This document shows positions 24,495 to 33,458 of a stretch of DNA of 64,000 bases, one piece after another. Below the pieces are notes generated by a model, which had not been told where the DNA came from, did not search any database, and was given only the letters and a program-made list of their open reading frames with translations. This DNA is from an uncultured Desulfobacter sp. (GTDB lineage: Bacteria > Desulfobacterota > Desulfobacteria > Desulfobacterales > Desulfobacteraceae), in NCBI RefSeq assembly GCF_963664415.1, contig NZ_OY761443.1, forward strand, positions 496,001 through 560,000, in the 5' to 3' direction. Position 1 is the first letter of the stretch. Each line of letters starts with the position of its first letter. Position numbers and translations under genes: made by a program.

Positions 24495-26264
24495 TTATTC
24501 CTCGTTATCCTTATAAGGCAAAAGATCCTTGTATTCCGTTTGTATATAATCGACAATTTCCTGAACCGTTTGAAATCCAAGAATCGTTTGAGCATCTTGT
24601 CGTGCTTTTGATACATCCATGGACCGTATCATTTTTTTGATAACAGGGATAGCACCGGCATTCATGGACAGATTAGTTAACCCCAAACCAAGAAGCACGG
24701 GAATATTAATGGCGTCACCGGCCATTTCACCGCACATGACCAGTTCAATATTGTTTTCAGTTGCCGCATCCACGATAAGCCGGATCATCTTCAGCACCGC
24801 AGGGTTTAATGCCTGATACAGATGCGCCACCCTGCGATTGCGCCGGTCAATGGCCATGGAGTACTGGATCAAATCATTGGTGCCGATACTGAAAAAATCA
24901 ACATATCCGGCAAGCTCCCGGGCCATCATCACGGCCGAAGGCACCTCTATCATAATGCCCAGCGGAATATCTTTATTAAATATTCGCTCTTCGGACTCCA
25001 GTTCAATAACGGCCTTGTCAATACATGACTTGACACCAATAATTTCCTCAACACAGGAAATCATAGGAATCAAAAGATTGATATTTCCAAAAGCCGCAGC
25101 CCGTAAAATGGCTTTGATCTGGGTAATAAACATGCCTTCATTTTCCAGGCAAAATCTGACAGCTCTCAAGCCCAATGCAGGATTAGCCTCTTCCACCGGA
25201 TCTATATAGGGATTAAATTTATCCCCATTGATATCCAATGTCCGGATGGTTACCGGGGCCGGATGCATGAGTTCCGCAAGCTCCTTGTATTTCTGCAGCA
25301 TTTGCTCCTCGGTGGGAAACCGATTTAGATCCAGCATTAAAAACTCCGATCTAAACAGTCCGATACCGGCGGCTTTATTATCCTTGGCAGACACCACCTC
25401 TTCCACAAGCTCTATATTGGCAAGAAGATTAATAGAGGTCCCATCGGCGGTGATTGCGGGCAGATGGCTCTCCCGTTCAATATCTGCCCGATAGGCTTCA
25501 AACCGTGCCATTTTTTCTTCATACCGAAACAGGGTATCTTCATCCGGATTGATAATGATAATTCCGGCGGTACCATCTACAATGAGGATCGCATCGTTAT
25601 TGATATTGGATGTAGCATTTCCAAGCCCGATAACAGACGGAATTTTAAGGGATTTTGCCACAATACTTGTATGAGAGTCCTTACCACCTCTGTCCGTTAC
25701 AAAGCCTTTGATACGTTCAAGCTGAATCTGGCTGGTATCAGCAGGAGAAAGATCATGGGCAACAATGATGACACGTTTGTTGATTTCGCTGATCCGAAGA
25801 TCAGCCTCACCCACCAGATAATTCATAATTTTATCTGATACCTGAATAATATCATCGCCCCTGGCCCGAAGATACGGATCATTGATTTGATCAAACATCC
25901 GAATGATACGCCTGGATACCCGACGAAGCGCCCACTCCGCATTAACATGGTCCGTGGTGATGGTATCAATGGTTTTTCCGTAAAGCATCTTATCCTTGAA
26001 CAAAACCATATGGGTTTCAAGGATATTCAAATTCTCACTTAAATCATCCCCAAGAGATTCAATGGCTCTGGCATGGTCTTTTTTGGCTTTATCCACTGCA
26101 CTTTTAAACCGAGTTATTTCATCAGGGACCATATCCGGGCTTACAGGATAGCGTTTAATGAGATTAACGCCCTCTCGATCAACAAGATAAGCCTTTCCAA
26201 TACAGATCCCGGGAGAACCGCTGATACCCCTGAGAACAATTTGATCCGTAACGGCTCTATTCAT
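24495..26264 (-). CDS. ptsI: Phosphoenolpyruvate-protein phosphotransferase, PTS enzyme I
   Basis: The product has 589 residues from the ATG at 26264, which overlaps the ptsH stop; the upstream ATG at 26291 lies inside ptsH. The phosphorylated His is His198 in DRGGKDSHTSIVAKS; the usual motif is GGRTSH, so the neighbouring residues differ slightly. The PEP-binding C-terminal barrel shows GLFRSEFLML, PVTIRTLDINGDK, GIMIEVPSAV, DFFSIGTNDLIQYSMAIDR and the catalytic Cys in VMCGEMAGD. It transfers phosphate from PEP to HPr. No sugar-specific EII is in the window, so the phosphorelay may serve regulation. Confidence 0.95.
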   Translation of the reverse strand: MNRAVTDQIVLRGISGSPGICIGKAYLVDREGVNLIKRYPVSPDMVPDEITRFKSAVDKAKKDHARAIESLGDDLSENLNILETHMVLFKDKMLYGKTIDTITTDHVNAEWALRRVSRRIIRMFDQINDPYLRARGDDIIQVSDKIMNYLVGEADLRISEINKRVIIVAHDLSPADTSQIQLERIKGFVTDRGGKDSHTSIVAKSLKIPSVIGLGNATSNINNDAILIVDGTAGIIIINPDEDTLFRYEEKMARFEAYRADIERESHLPAITADGTSINLLANIELVEEVVSAKDNKAAGIGLFRSEFLMLDLNRFPTEEQMLQKYKELAELMHPAPVTIRTLDINGDKFNPYIDPVEEANPALGLRAVRFCLENEGMFITQIKAILRAAAFGNINLLIPMISCVEEIIGVKSCIDKAVIELESEERIFNKDIPLGIMIEVPSAVMMARELAGYVDFFSIGTNDLIQYSMAIDRRNRRVAHLYQALNPAVLKMIRLIVDAATENNIELVMCGEMAGDAINIPVLLGLGLTNLSMNAGAIPVIKKMIRSMDVSKARQDAQTILGFQTVQEIVDYIQTEYKDLLPYKDNEE

Positions 26265-26559
26265 TTTTATTTTCCCCAAATCCAATATCAAAAAAATCTT
26301 TAATCTTATCTGCTAAGGCCGTGTCTTCTTTTTTTTCAGCAAAAATGGATACATTTGTCCCTGTAACCGCACACAGGGATAAAATTTCAATAATGCTTGC
26401 AGCGTCCACAACGCTTTTCCCATTTGACAACCAAATGTCACCATCAGCACCCTGGGCCATTGCCGCAATGACTGCCGCAGGCCGCGCATGCATCCCCAAA
26501 GCATTGGCAACTTTTGTCTCCCGGAATACTGAATATTTAAAATCCAAGTTTATAGCCAT
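26257..26559 (-). CDS. ptsH: HPr-family phosphocarrier protein
   Basis: The product has 100 residues from the ATG at 26559 (MAINLDFKYSVFRETKVANALGMHARPAA); an upstream ATG at 26625 would add 22 atypical residues. His24 in ALGMHARPA is the site phosphorylated by enzyme I. The regulatory Ser region is SVVDAASIIEIL, with Ser55 at the position of Ser46 in classical HPr. It overlaps ptsI by 8 bp. The C-terminus is a little longer than usual (…DIGFGENKNE). Confidence 0.93.
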   Translation of the reverse strand: MAINLDFKYSVFRETKVANALGMHARPAAVIAAMAQGADGDIWLSNGKSVVDAASIIEILSLCAVTGTNVSIFAEKKEDTALADKIKDFFDIGFGENKNE

Positions 26560-26737
26560 AAAAGTTGAGTGTTTTCTTTTTTTGTCATCAAAAAAAATAA
26601 TAGACTGAATGTGCCAACCGACCAACTTGATCAGTTATCCCAAATTGGATAGTATATACCACATTTAATATATTTTCACCAGTTGGGTTGGCTGACCCAA
26701 ACCTGCATTCTGAACCGTTTTTAGTAAGGAGTTGAAC

Positions 26738-27403
26738 ATGAGCACACCCAAGAGCATCCAATACCCAATTGATGATTTCAAGTCCGGTGAATCATGGCGC
26801 CTGTTTAAAATTATGGGTGAATTTGTTGAAGGTATAGACGGGCTTCATGACCTGGGACCTGCAGTATCTATTTTCGGTTCTGCGAGAACTACCAAAGGCC
26901 ATCCAGACTATGAAACGGCAAGAAAGACAGCCGCCTGTTTTGCGGCCAGCGGCTATGCGGTCATCACAGGTGGCGGTCCGGGTATAATGGAAGCCGCAAA
27001 CCTTGGCGCAGCAGAGCAGAACGGAGAATCTGTAGGATTAAAAATCGCCCTGCCCTTTGAAGAAAAAGGCAATGCATATATGACCCGATCGCTGGACTTT
27101 CATTACTTTTTTATCCGAAAAGTCATGTTTGTAAAATACGCCCAAGCCTATATTATTATGCCTGGAGGACTTGGAACAATGGATGAAATGTTCGAAACCT
27201 TGACCCTGGTACAGACCCAGCGTATCCGAAAAATGCCCGTAATTTTAATGAACAAAAAGTTCTGGTCCGGACTTCTGGACTGGATCAAAAAATCGCTTGC
27301 CGGGAACGGATTAATCTCATCCGGGGATATGGACCTATTCTCCTTAGTTGACACCCCGGAACAGGCACTTGAAATAGTAGACAACTTCTATAAGCAAACC
27401 TGA
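26738..27403 (+). CDS. LOG-family (TIGR00730-like) Rossmann-fold protein
   Basis: The product has 221 residues from the ATG at 26738, preceded by AAGGAG. The family signature is present in two parts: VITGGGPGIMEAANLGA (about residues 75-91) and IIMPGGLGTMDEMFETLTLVQ (PGGxGTxxE). Such proteins are nucleotide 5'-monophosphate phosphoribohydrolases related to the cytokinin-activating LOG enzymes, often misnamed lysine decarboxylases. The gene is divergent from ptsH and convergent with the cyclase gene, overlapping its 3' end by 16 bp. The physiological substrate is unknown. Confidence 0.88.
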   Translation: MSTPKSIQYPIDDFKSGESWRLFKIMGEFVEGIDGLHDLGPAVSIFGSARTTKGHPDYETARKTAACFAASGYAVITGGGPGIMEAANLGAAEQNGESVGLKIALPFEEKGNAYMTRSLDFHYFFIRKVMFVKYAQAYIIMPGGLGTMDEMFETLTLVQTQRIRKMPVILMNKKFWSGLLDWIKKSLAGNGLISSGDMDLFSLVDTPEQALEIVDNFYKQT

Positions 27404-30400
27404 CCTGATAACATGCCCCCCCCCCTTCTGGGGACATGAAAAACGGTATTTTGGGGTAATTGTTTTAAACCAAGCCCGGTACAGATATGTTTTTTAACCG
27501 GTTCAAGATTCGCCACCGGTTTTTTAAGTCTTGCAGCGCGCAAAAACATCTCTTCCCAGGAATTCAAGTAAACCAATGTAAAATCTGAAATGCTGCCACT
27601 ATGTTTTGAGGCATAAAAATTAACGGAGACAAACAGATTCTTAATGAAAGGCTTTCTTCTCAATGCATCAAAACTGATCGGTTTTTCTAATTCAGGGGTG
27701 AAAAAATCATGCATGGCCCGGTAAAGTTTTTCAATACTGTCGTGGGAAACTTCTGTGGAATTCGGCACCATGGTTAAAAAAGTCTGGTCTGTATACATAT
27801 AATTGTGAATCAGCCAAGCCCCGATCTCTTCCACAGAATTTGCCGTGAGTATAGACTCCTCATCCATCCCGGTCTGGATAGAAGGCTTATGAATCAATTC
27901 CCACTGGCCGTATTTTTTGTTGGACGGGATAAGGTATTTTATATAAAGCCTTGAAAAATGACGATCCCCACTTGAAATTAAAAGCAATTTTTTGATTTTA
28001 CCCGGCTTATCCTGGAACTGAATATCCACTTTGCGCTCAAGGACCATACGGTCCTGCTCGGAAATTGCCAGGTCGGCATCATCCCTGAACCGGCTTTTCA
28101 AGTCCGTATACCGTGTCATCATATATTGTTCTATGGTCAAGGAAAGTCGATGGATCGCGATATACGGCCATGTCTTAAACCGACCGATATCAAACACCTT
28201 TTCCCGGGGCCAGTCCCATTCTTGCAAACACCTTTCCAAAAGAATACGCCGCAGGCCGAAAACACTGGAATCCAGTTCCGATTGTTTTGTTATTCCCAGC
28301 TTTAGAAAAAAACAGGTGAGCAAAAGCTTGATTGAACGTGTGTCCCCTGAATTCATATAAAACTGAATCATGGTATTGAGCAAAATAATATAGGAATCGT
28401 TCTGTCCCGGCTTCAGATGGGTCCCGGAATTCATCCATTCATTTTTATACTCATTGCACAGCATGGGCTCCTGGCCATAGGTATTGATGTATTTTTCCAG
28501 AAGGGCCATCTTAATAACTGATTTAAATGGGCTTTTCAGCCATTTAAACATCTGCCAGATAGAGGCACCGAAATACTCATTACGTGGTACGGCATGAATA
28601 TCACCCAGGTCAATATGCCGTTTAGTACCGGGCAGACGATTAATGCAGTCAAAAATCAAATCATAGTAATTGATACTGATGCTCGTGGGAAGCGCCGTCC
28701 ACAAGGGCAGCCTGCCTGCCACATGGATCATGGTCCGGTAGAACTCCTCCTTGAGTAACAACGCCTGGGCAGAACCTGAACTTTCCTGGGAGGAACCGCC
28801 AAAATCATTATCACGGGCCTTGAAAATATCCACCAGAAAAAAGGTGACCTGAATTTTAAACCGTTCCAGGGCCATGGCTTCCAGGGCATCCAATTTCCGG
28901 CGCAAAAGACCAGTGGCCTGAAGCCCCAACCGCTTTTCATCTATGCAAATCCAGTAATCAATATCAGACTCCGCAGTCTGGGCAACAGAGCCAACACTTC
29001 CCATGGAATATATTGCAAGGATGCATGGATCCGGATGCCGACGAATGATCAAATTGGCACCACCCAGATATTGCCTGCCGACCCGTTCAGCCTCCCTGGA
29101 CGGTAAATAATCGGCCACACCACAAGGCGTTGATGACGGAATCTTGCTGGTTTCCGGCATTGCAATATTTTCATGGAGCAATAAAGGCAGAAGTTGAAAA
29201 AAATCGGCCTGCTCCGGTTTAAAAATGTCAAAGGCTGCCAGAAGGCTTAATTTATTCTGTTTGAGAAATTTTGCCTGTCCGAAATGAACAAATTCACTGA
29301 AAATCAGCATATTTATTTCATTGGCCAACCGGGGATCAATTCTCGGCAGATCATTAAAACTGAGTTGGTATTCCCGGTCATTATAATTCAAATTCCGGGT
29401 ACGCAGGTCCGTGGCTGCATGCGATGCAAATCGGCAGAATCGAGCCCCCGCATTGGTAAAGTCCGCCATGTGTAGCCAGGCATTAGCAAAGGAGAGGCCG
29501 GATAGTCGTGCATGGGCAAAGACAGCACAGGTCAATTTTGCTTCATTAAAGGAGACTTTTGCAATGACGCTCTCGATGAACAGACCATCGCTCATGTCCG
29601 CCCCGTTTAAATTACAATTAAAAAACAAAGCGTTTTGAAAACTACACTGACTGAATTTTGCATTTTGTGCAGACACATTGACAAAAACGGCATTATCAAA
29701 GCAGGTAAGGTCAAACACAGCCTCGTCCAAATTCACATTGTAAAACAGGGTACCTCGGCATATGCCGCCTGACACATGAACACCTGTCATCAACGTATCA
29801 ATAATCTGTGCATGAGTCAGATTAAGTATGGATCTGGTAAAATCCATTCCGGACAAATCCAGGTCACGGAGAACCGCCTTCTGAAGATCCAAGTCCTGGG
29901 GAATAATCCCTTGCTTTAAATCATCCAATTTTTTTTGGACAGGGTCTTTGAGTACGAACTTGAAAAAGGCGGCCACAGATTTTTTCTCGGGCATTTGCAT
30001 CTGGACCTCCTTAAAAGGAGCGATAATGCTTTTGCGCTCCTTGAGCAAGAGGTTTTGGGTTTTTACCATGAACCTGTCTACTTCTGCTTTGGTCTTGGCC
30101 GAGCCGCAAATGTCTATGTTATCTTTTAAAATCCTGACCACCCGTTCCGGACGTTTTTTGATCATACCAAAGAGACATGCCAGATTGACATCATAATTTT
30201 CATCCTTATAGGCATCCTTATGCAGGGCAATATCCTGGAGCGCAAAGAATGCGAGTCTGGACAAATTCGAAATTTCCATGTGAATGATGGGAATAATGGA
30301 CGGGTACCTGTCTCGAACCATCTCCATGACCTTGTGAAAGGGATATCTGCCGGTCACAACAAGCGCTCTGAAAGCGCTGACAGCCTCATTGGTCTTGGCT

Positions 30401-31278
30401 TTTTGAAATCGTTGAAATACGGGTTCAAAAAGCTCGGGGTACTGCCCAAGGGATGAATTTTCAATCAAACCATATACAGTCATCCTGACCTTTTTGACGG
30501 TTTCCTGGGTTAATGCTTTTTTAAAAATTCGTAAAGGCACTTCTGATTGCATCATTGAAATGGCTTTAAGGCCGGCAATCCTGTCTTGGGGCTCCATGGA
30601 CAAAAGCTCATTTTCTTCTATAAGCAAAGGATTGCGCAATGCGGCATCAATATTGTTCAAATAAGGATCAACATCCCGTCCCCTGTCAAACAACCCGGCA
30701 TAGTACCAGGTCACGGCTTCACGCTGCTTAACGCCGGTAAGCACATAGCGAAACAGCCCGGCAAAACGCAGACGAATGGCTGGGTCGGCCTGTAGATATT
30801 GGTCGGCAAAAATCAAACGAAGGCGGTCATTCAGATTTTTGATACAATTTTTTATCACGTCCTGGGATACCCGCTCCAGGTAAATGGCTTTGAAAGCAAA
30901 AAAAGCGCCGATACTGCCGATATCCATGAGGGCATTGATAAGGACGCTTTTATCTGAAAAAGCCATTTGCATAAAAATCTTGCGGTAAATTAACGCGGCT
31001 CCTTGATAGGCTTCAGCCTCGGCCTGTTTTAACGGTTTATTTTTCAGCGGCGCTTCAATATTCTTGCGAATAATAAACGTCATATCGCTCAAACTTTTTT
31101 TCCCCGCTTCTCTCAGCGGGTAATGGGTTGAAAAAACGCTGCTTAAAATTGGCAGAAGCCCGAGATAAACGGGCAATTGTGGCGCCCGAAGAACCAAATC
31201 TTTACGCTGCTGCTCATCAAGGTTTTCCCAGTAATCATCAAAGGTTTGACGATCAAATTCAAGATTCGAGTCATCCAT
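27388..31278 (-). CDS. Class I adenylate cyclase with HEAT-like and pentapeptide-repeat regions
   Basis: The product has 1296 residues. The catalytic signature CILAIYSMGSVGSVAQTAESDIDYWICID is near residue 760 (GSxGS and DxD), as in CyaA of enteric bacteria, and the C-terminal half follows that family (…IHRLSLTIEQYMMTRY…). Residues 1-420 are helical and repeat-like. Residues about 470-625 form degenerate pentapeptide repeats such as AVLRDLDLSGMDFTRSIL and CSFQNALFFNCNLNGADMSDG. The enteric enzyme is about 850 residues and lacks these parts. It makes cAMP, probably in the cytoplasm. The extreme C-terminus is encoded by a run of ten C on the plus strand (27416-27425), which might slip. Confidence 0.88.
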   Translation of the reverse strand: MDDSNLEFDRQTFDDYWENLDEQQRKDLVLRAPQLPVYLGLLPILSSVFSTHYPLREAGKKSLSDMTFIIRKNIEAPLKNKPLKQAEAEAYQGAALIYRKIFMQMAFSDKSVLINALMDIGSIGAFFAFKAIYLERVSQDVIKNCIKNLNDRLRLIFADQYLQADPAIRLRFAGLFRYVLTGVKQREAVTWYYAGLFDRGRDVDPYLNNIDAALRNPLLIEENELLSMEPQDRIAGLKAISMMQSEVPLRIFKKALTQETVKKVRMTVYGLIENSSLGQYPELFEPVFQRFQKAKTNEAVSAFRALVVTGRYPFHKVMEMVRDRYPSIIPIIHMEISNLSRLAFFALQDIALHKDAYKDENYDVNLACLFGMIKKRPERVVRILKDNIDICGSAKTKAEVDRFMVKTQNLLLKERKSIIAPFKEVQMQMPEKKSVAAFFKFVLKDPVQKKLDDLKQGIIPQDLDLQKAVLRDLDLSGMDFTRSILNLTHAQIIDTLMTGVHVSGGICRGTLFYNVNLDEAVFDLTCFDNAVFVNVSAQNAKFSQCSFQNALFFNCNLNGADMSDGLFIESVIAKVSFNEAKLTCAVFAHARLSGLSFANAWLHMADFTNAGARFCRFASHAATDLRTRNLNYNDREYQLSFNDLPRIDPRLANEINMLIFSEFVHFGQAKFLKQNKLSLLAAFDIFKPEQADFFQLLPLLLHENIAMPETSKIPSSTPCGVADYLPSREAERVGRQYLGGANLIIRRHPDPCILAIYSMGSVGSVAQTAESDIDYWICIDEKRLGLQATGLLRRKLDALEAMALERFKIQVTFFLVDIFKARDNDFGGSSQESSGSAQALLLKEEFYRTMIHVAGRLPLWTALPTSISINYYDLIFDCINRLPGTKRHIDLGDIHAVPRNEYFGASIWQMFKWLKSPFKSVIKMALLEKYINTYGQEPMLCNEYKNEWMNSGTHLKPGQNDSYIILLNTMIQFYMNSGDTRSIKLLLTCFFLKLGITKQSELDSSVFGLRRILLERCLQEWDWPREKVFDIGRFKTWPYIAIHRLSLTIEQYMMTRYTDLKSRFRDDADLAISEQDRMVLERKVDIQFQDKPGKIKKLLLISSGDRHFSRLYIKYLIPSNKKYGQWELIHKPSIQTGMDEESILTANSVEEIGAWLIHNYMYTDQTFLTMVPNSTEVSHDSIEKLYRAMHDFFTPELEKPISFDALRRKPFIKNLFVSVNFYASKHSGSISDFTLVYLNSWEEMFLRAARLKKPVANLEPVKKHICTGLGLKQLPQNTVFHVPRRGGGMLSGQVCL

Positions 31279-31437
31279 ACGACCGCGCCAACTCCCATAT
31301 TCCAGGTGGTTTCAAAATTTTATGCTATGCCGGGCTATATTTTAATCCAAACTTGGTATATAATTTAAGTTTGATTTAAAATTTCGATACAATTTTCAAC
31401 ATTGTTTTAATATTGTATATCATACCAGAATCACTTT

Positions 31438-33453
31438 ATGAACTTATTTGATGGCAGAACACAGGATACGACCGTAGACCAGGGGTATGATGCCCGGTCC
31501 ATAGAGGTGCTTAAAGGCCTTGATCCGGTCAAGCGCAGACCCGGCATGTACACGGACACGGCAAGTCCGAACCACCTGGCCTTTGAAGTTATTGACAATA
31601 GTGTGGATGAGGCCATTGCAGGCTTTGCCACACGCATTGATGTCACGCTGACCCAGGACAACACAATAATCGTATCGGACAACGGCCGAGGGATGCCGGT
31701 GGACACCCACCCCCAGGAAGGGGTTTCCGGTGTTGAACTAATCATGACCAAGCTGCATGCAGGTGCAAAATTTTCAAGCAAGGATTATGCATTTTCCGGC
31801 GGACTCCACGGTGTGGGAGTTTCGGTGGTCAACGCCCTGTCCACCCATCTGTGCATTGAAATTTGTCGGAACAAAAAACGGTACACCATTGAATTTCAAA
31901 ACGGCGCTAAAACAAAAGATCTTGAAGAGACGGGAAAGGCGGCCAATACTGGAACCACCCTGGAATTCAAACCGAACCCGGCCTATTTTGATACGGATCA
32001 TTTCAATGTGACAGCCATTAAGGCGGCGTTAAAATCCAAGGCGGTACTGTGCCAGGGACTGACCACCAGCTTTACTGTTGAAGAGACCCAAGAGACCGAC
32101 ACCTGGCACTATAACCAGGGCCTGGATCAATATCTTCAAGAGATGATCAACAGTACCAAAACCATTTTCCCGGAACCGTTTACAGGTTCTGTCGACAATG
32201 ATGAATTAAAGGCGGTGTGGGCAGTGAACTGGGGGCAGGAAGATGCCCTTGAAATTGAAGAGAGCTATGTAAACCTGATTCCCACAAAACTTGGGGGAAC
32301 CCATGTCAACGGATTCAGATCCGGCTTGCTGGAGTCTGTTAAAGAATTCTGCAAATTTCGAAACATTTTACCCAAAGGCGTGTTTCTGACCCCCGAAGAT
32401 ATATGGCAAAAGGTGGGCTATGTATTGTCCATAAAACTTGCGGAAGCCCAATTTTCAAGCCAGACCAAAGAACGACTCTCCTCACGGCACTGTGCGGGCC
32501 TTGTGAATATTCAAGTTAGGGATGCATTCAGTCTTTGGCTGAACCAAAACGTGGCGTTGGGCGAAGCCCTTGCCCAGGCAGCCATTGAAAATGCCAGAAG
32601 TCGTGAAAGAAAACGCAAAAAAGTCTATTTGAAAACTCGGACCAGCGGTGCCTCTTTGCCGGCCAAACTGTCAGACTGCACCAGTGACGACCAAAGCCAG
32701 CGGGAGCTTTTTTTTGTGGAGGGAGACTCTGCCGGCGGTTCGGCCAAGCAGGCCAGAGACAGGCGCTTCCAGGCCATTATGCCCCTGAGGGGAAAAATCC
32801 TCAACACCTGGGATTTAAATTCTTCGGCCATACTTGAATCCAAAGAAATCCGGGATATATCCCAAGTTCTGGGCGTGATTCCGGGATCAACAGATATATC
32901 CAAACTGCGCTACAACAAACTATGTATCCTGGCTGATGCGGACTCCGATGGGCTGCATATTGCGACGCTTTTATGTGCACTTTTTCTAAGACACTTTCCC
33001 GAAGTGGTCCGACAAGGCCATGTGTTTGTGGCCATGCCCCCCCTTTATCGGATTGATATGGGAAAAGAGGTATTTTATGCCCTGGATAATTCAGAAAGAA
33101 ACGCCATTACCAAGCGGCTGGGCCGCAGAAAAAAGCCGGGAAAAATAAATATCCAGCGTTTCAAGGGGTTAGGAGAGATGAACCCCGCTCAACTTCGAGA
33201 GACCACCATTGCCCCGGACTCCCGGCGCCTGGTTCAGTTAACAATAGCGAATGAATCAGGTGCCGGAGAGCAACAAACCGACATGTCCCGGGAAAATGAA
33301 AAATCATCATCAACCTCAACAAAAAGCGAAAAGTCACCTGACTCCCCGATAAAGGATGATGTATTTCAGGTCATGGACATGCTTTTAAGCAAAAAAAGAG
33401 CCCGGGACCGGAAACGCTGGATTGAAACCCATGGAGTAATCAAAGAGATTTAA
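31438..33453 (+). CDS. parE: DNA topoisomerase IV subunit B
   Basis: The product has 671 residues. The GHKL ATPase parts are AFEVIDNSVDEAIAG, VSDNGRGMPVD and FSGGLHGVGVSVVNAL; the Toprim parts are FVEGDSAGGSAKQARDR and LADADSDGLHI. TDTASPNHL near residue 38 is the ParE-type version (GyrB differs). A low-complexity Ser/Thr/Lys linker of about 40 residues before the last helices (KSSSTSTKSEKSPDSP) is an unusual insertion. It partners ParC, 5 bp downstream, to decatenate chromosomes. Confidence 0.95.
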   Translation: MNLFDGRTQDTTVDQGYDARSIEVLKGLDPVKRRPGMYTDTASPNHLAFEVIDNSVDEAIAGFATRIDVTLTQDNTIIVSDNGRGMPVDTHPQEGVSGVELIMTKLHAGAKFSSKDYAFSGGLHGVGVSVVNALSTHLCIEICRNKKRYTIEFQNGAKTKDLEETGKAANTGTTLEFKPNPAYFDTDHFNVTAIKAALKSKAVLCQGLTTSFTVEETQETDTWHYNQGLDQYLQEMINSTKTIFPEPFTGSVDNDELKAVWAVNWGQEDALEIEESYVNLIPTKLGGTHVNGFRSGLLESVKEFCKFRNILPKGVFLTPEDIWQKVGYVLSIKLAEAQFSSQTKERLSSRHCAGLVNIQVRDAFSLWLNQNVALGEALAQAAIENARSRERKRKKVYLKTRTSGASLPAKLSDCTSDDQSQRELFFVEGDSAGGSAKQARDRRFQAIMPLRGKILNTWDLNSSAILESKEIRDISQVLGVIPGSTDISKLRYNKLCILADADSDGLHIATLLCALFLRHFPEVVRQGHVFVAMPPLYRIDMGKEVFYALDNSERNAITKRLGRRKKPGKINIQRFKGLGEMNPAQLRETTIAPDSRRLVQLTIANESGAGEQQTDMSRENEKSSSTSTKSEKSPDSPIKDDVFQVMDMLLSKKRARDRKRWIETHGVIKEI

Positions 33454-33458
33454 TACGC

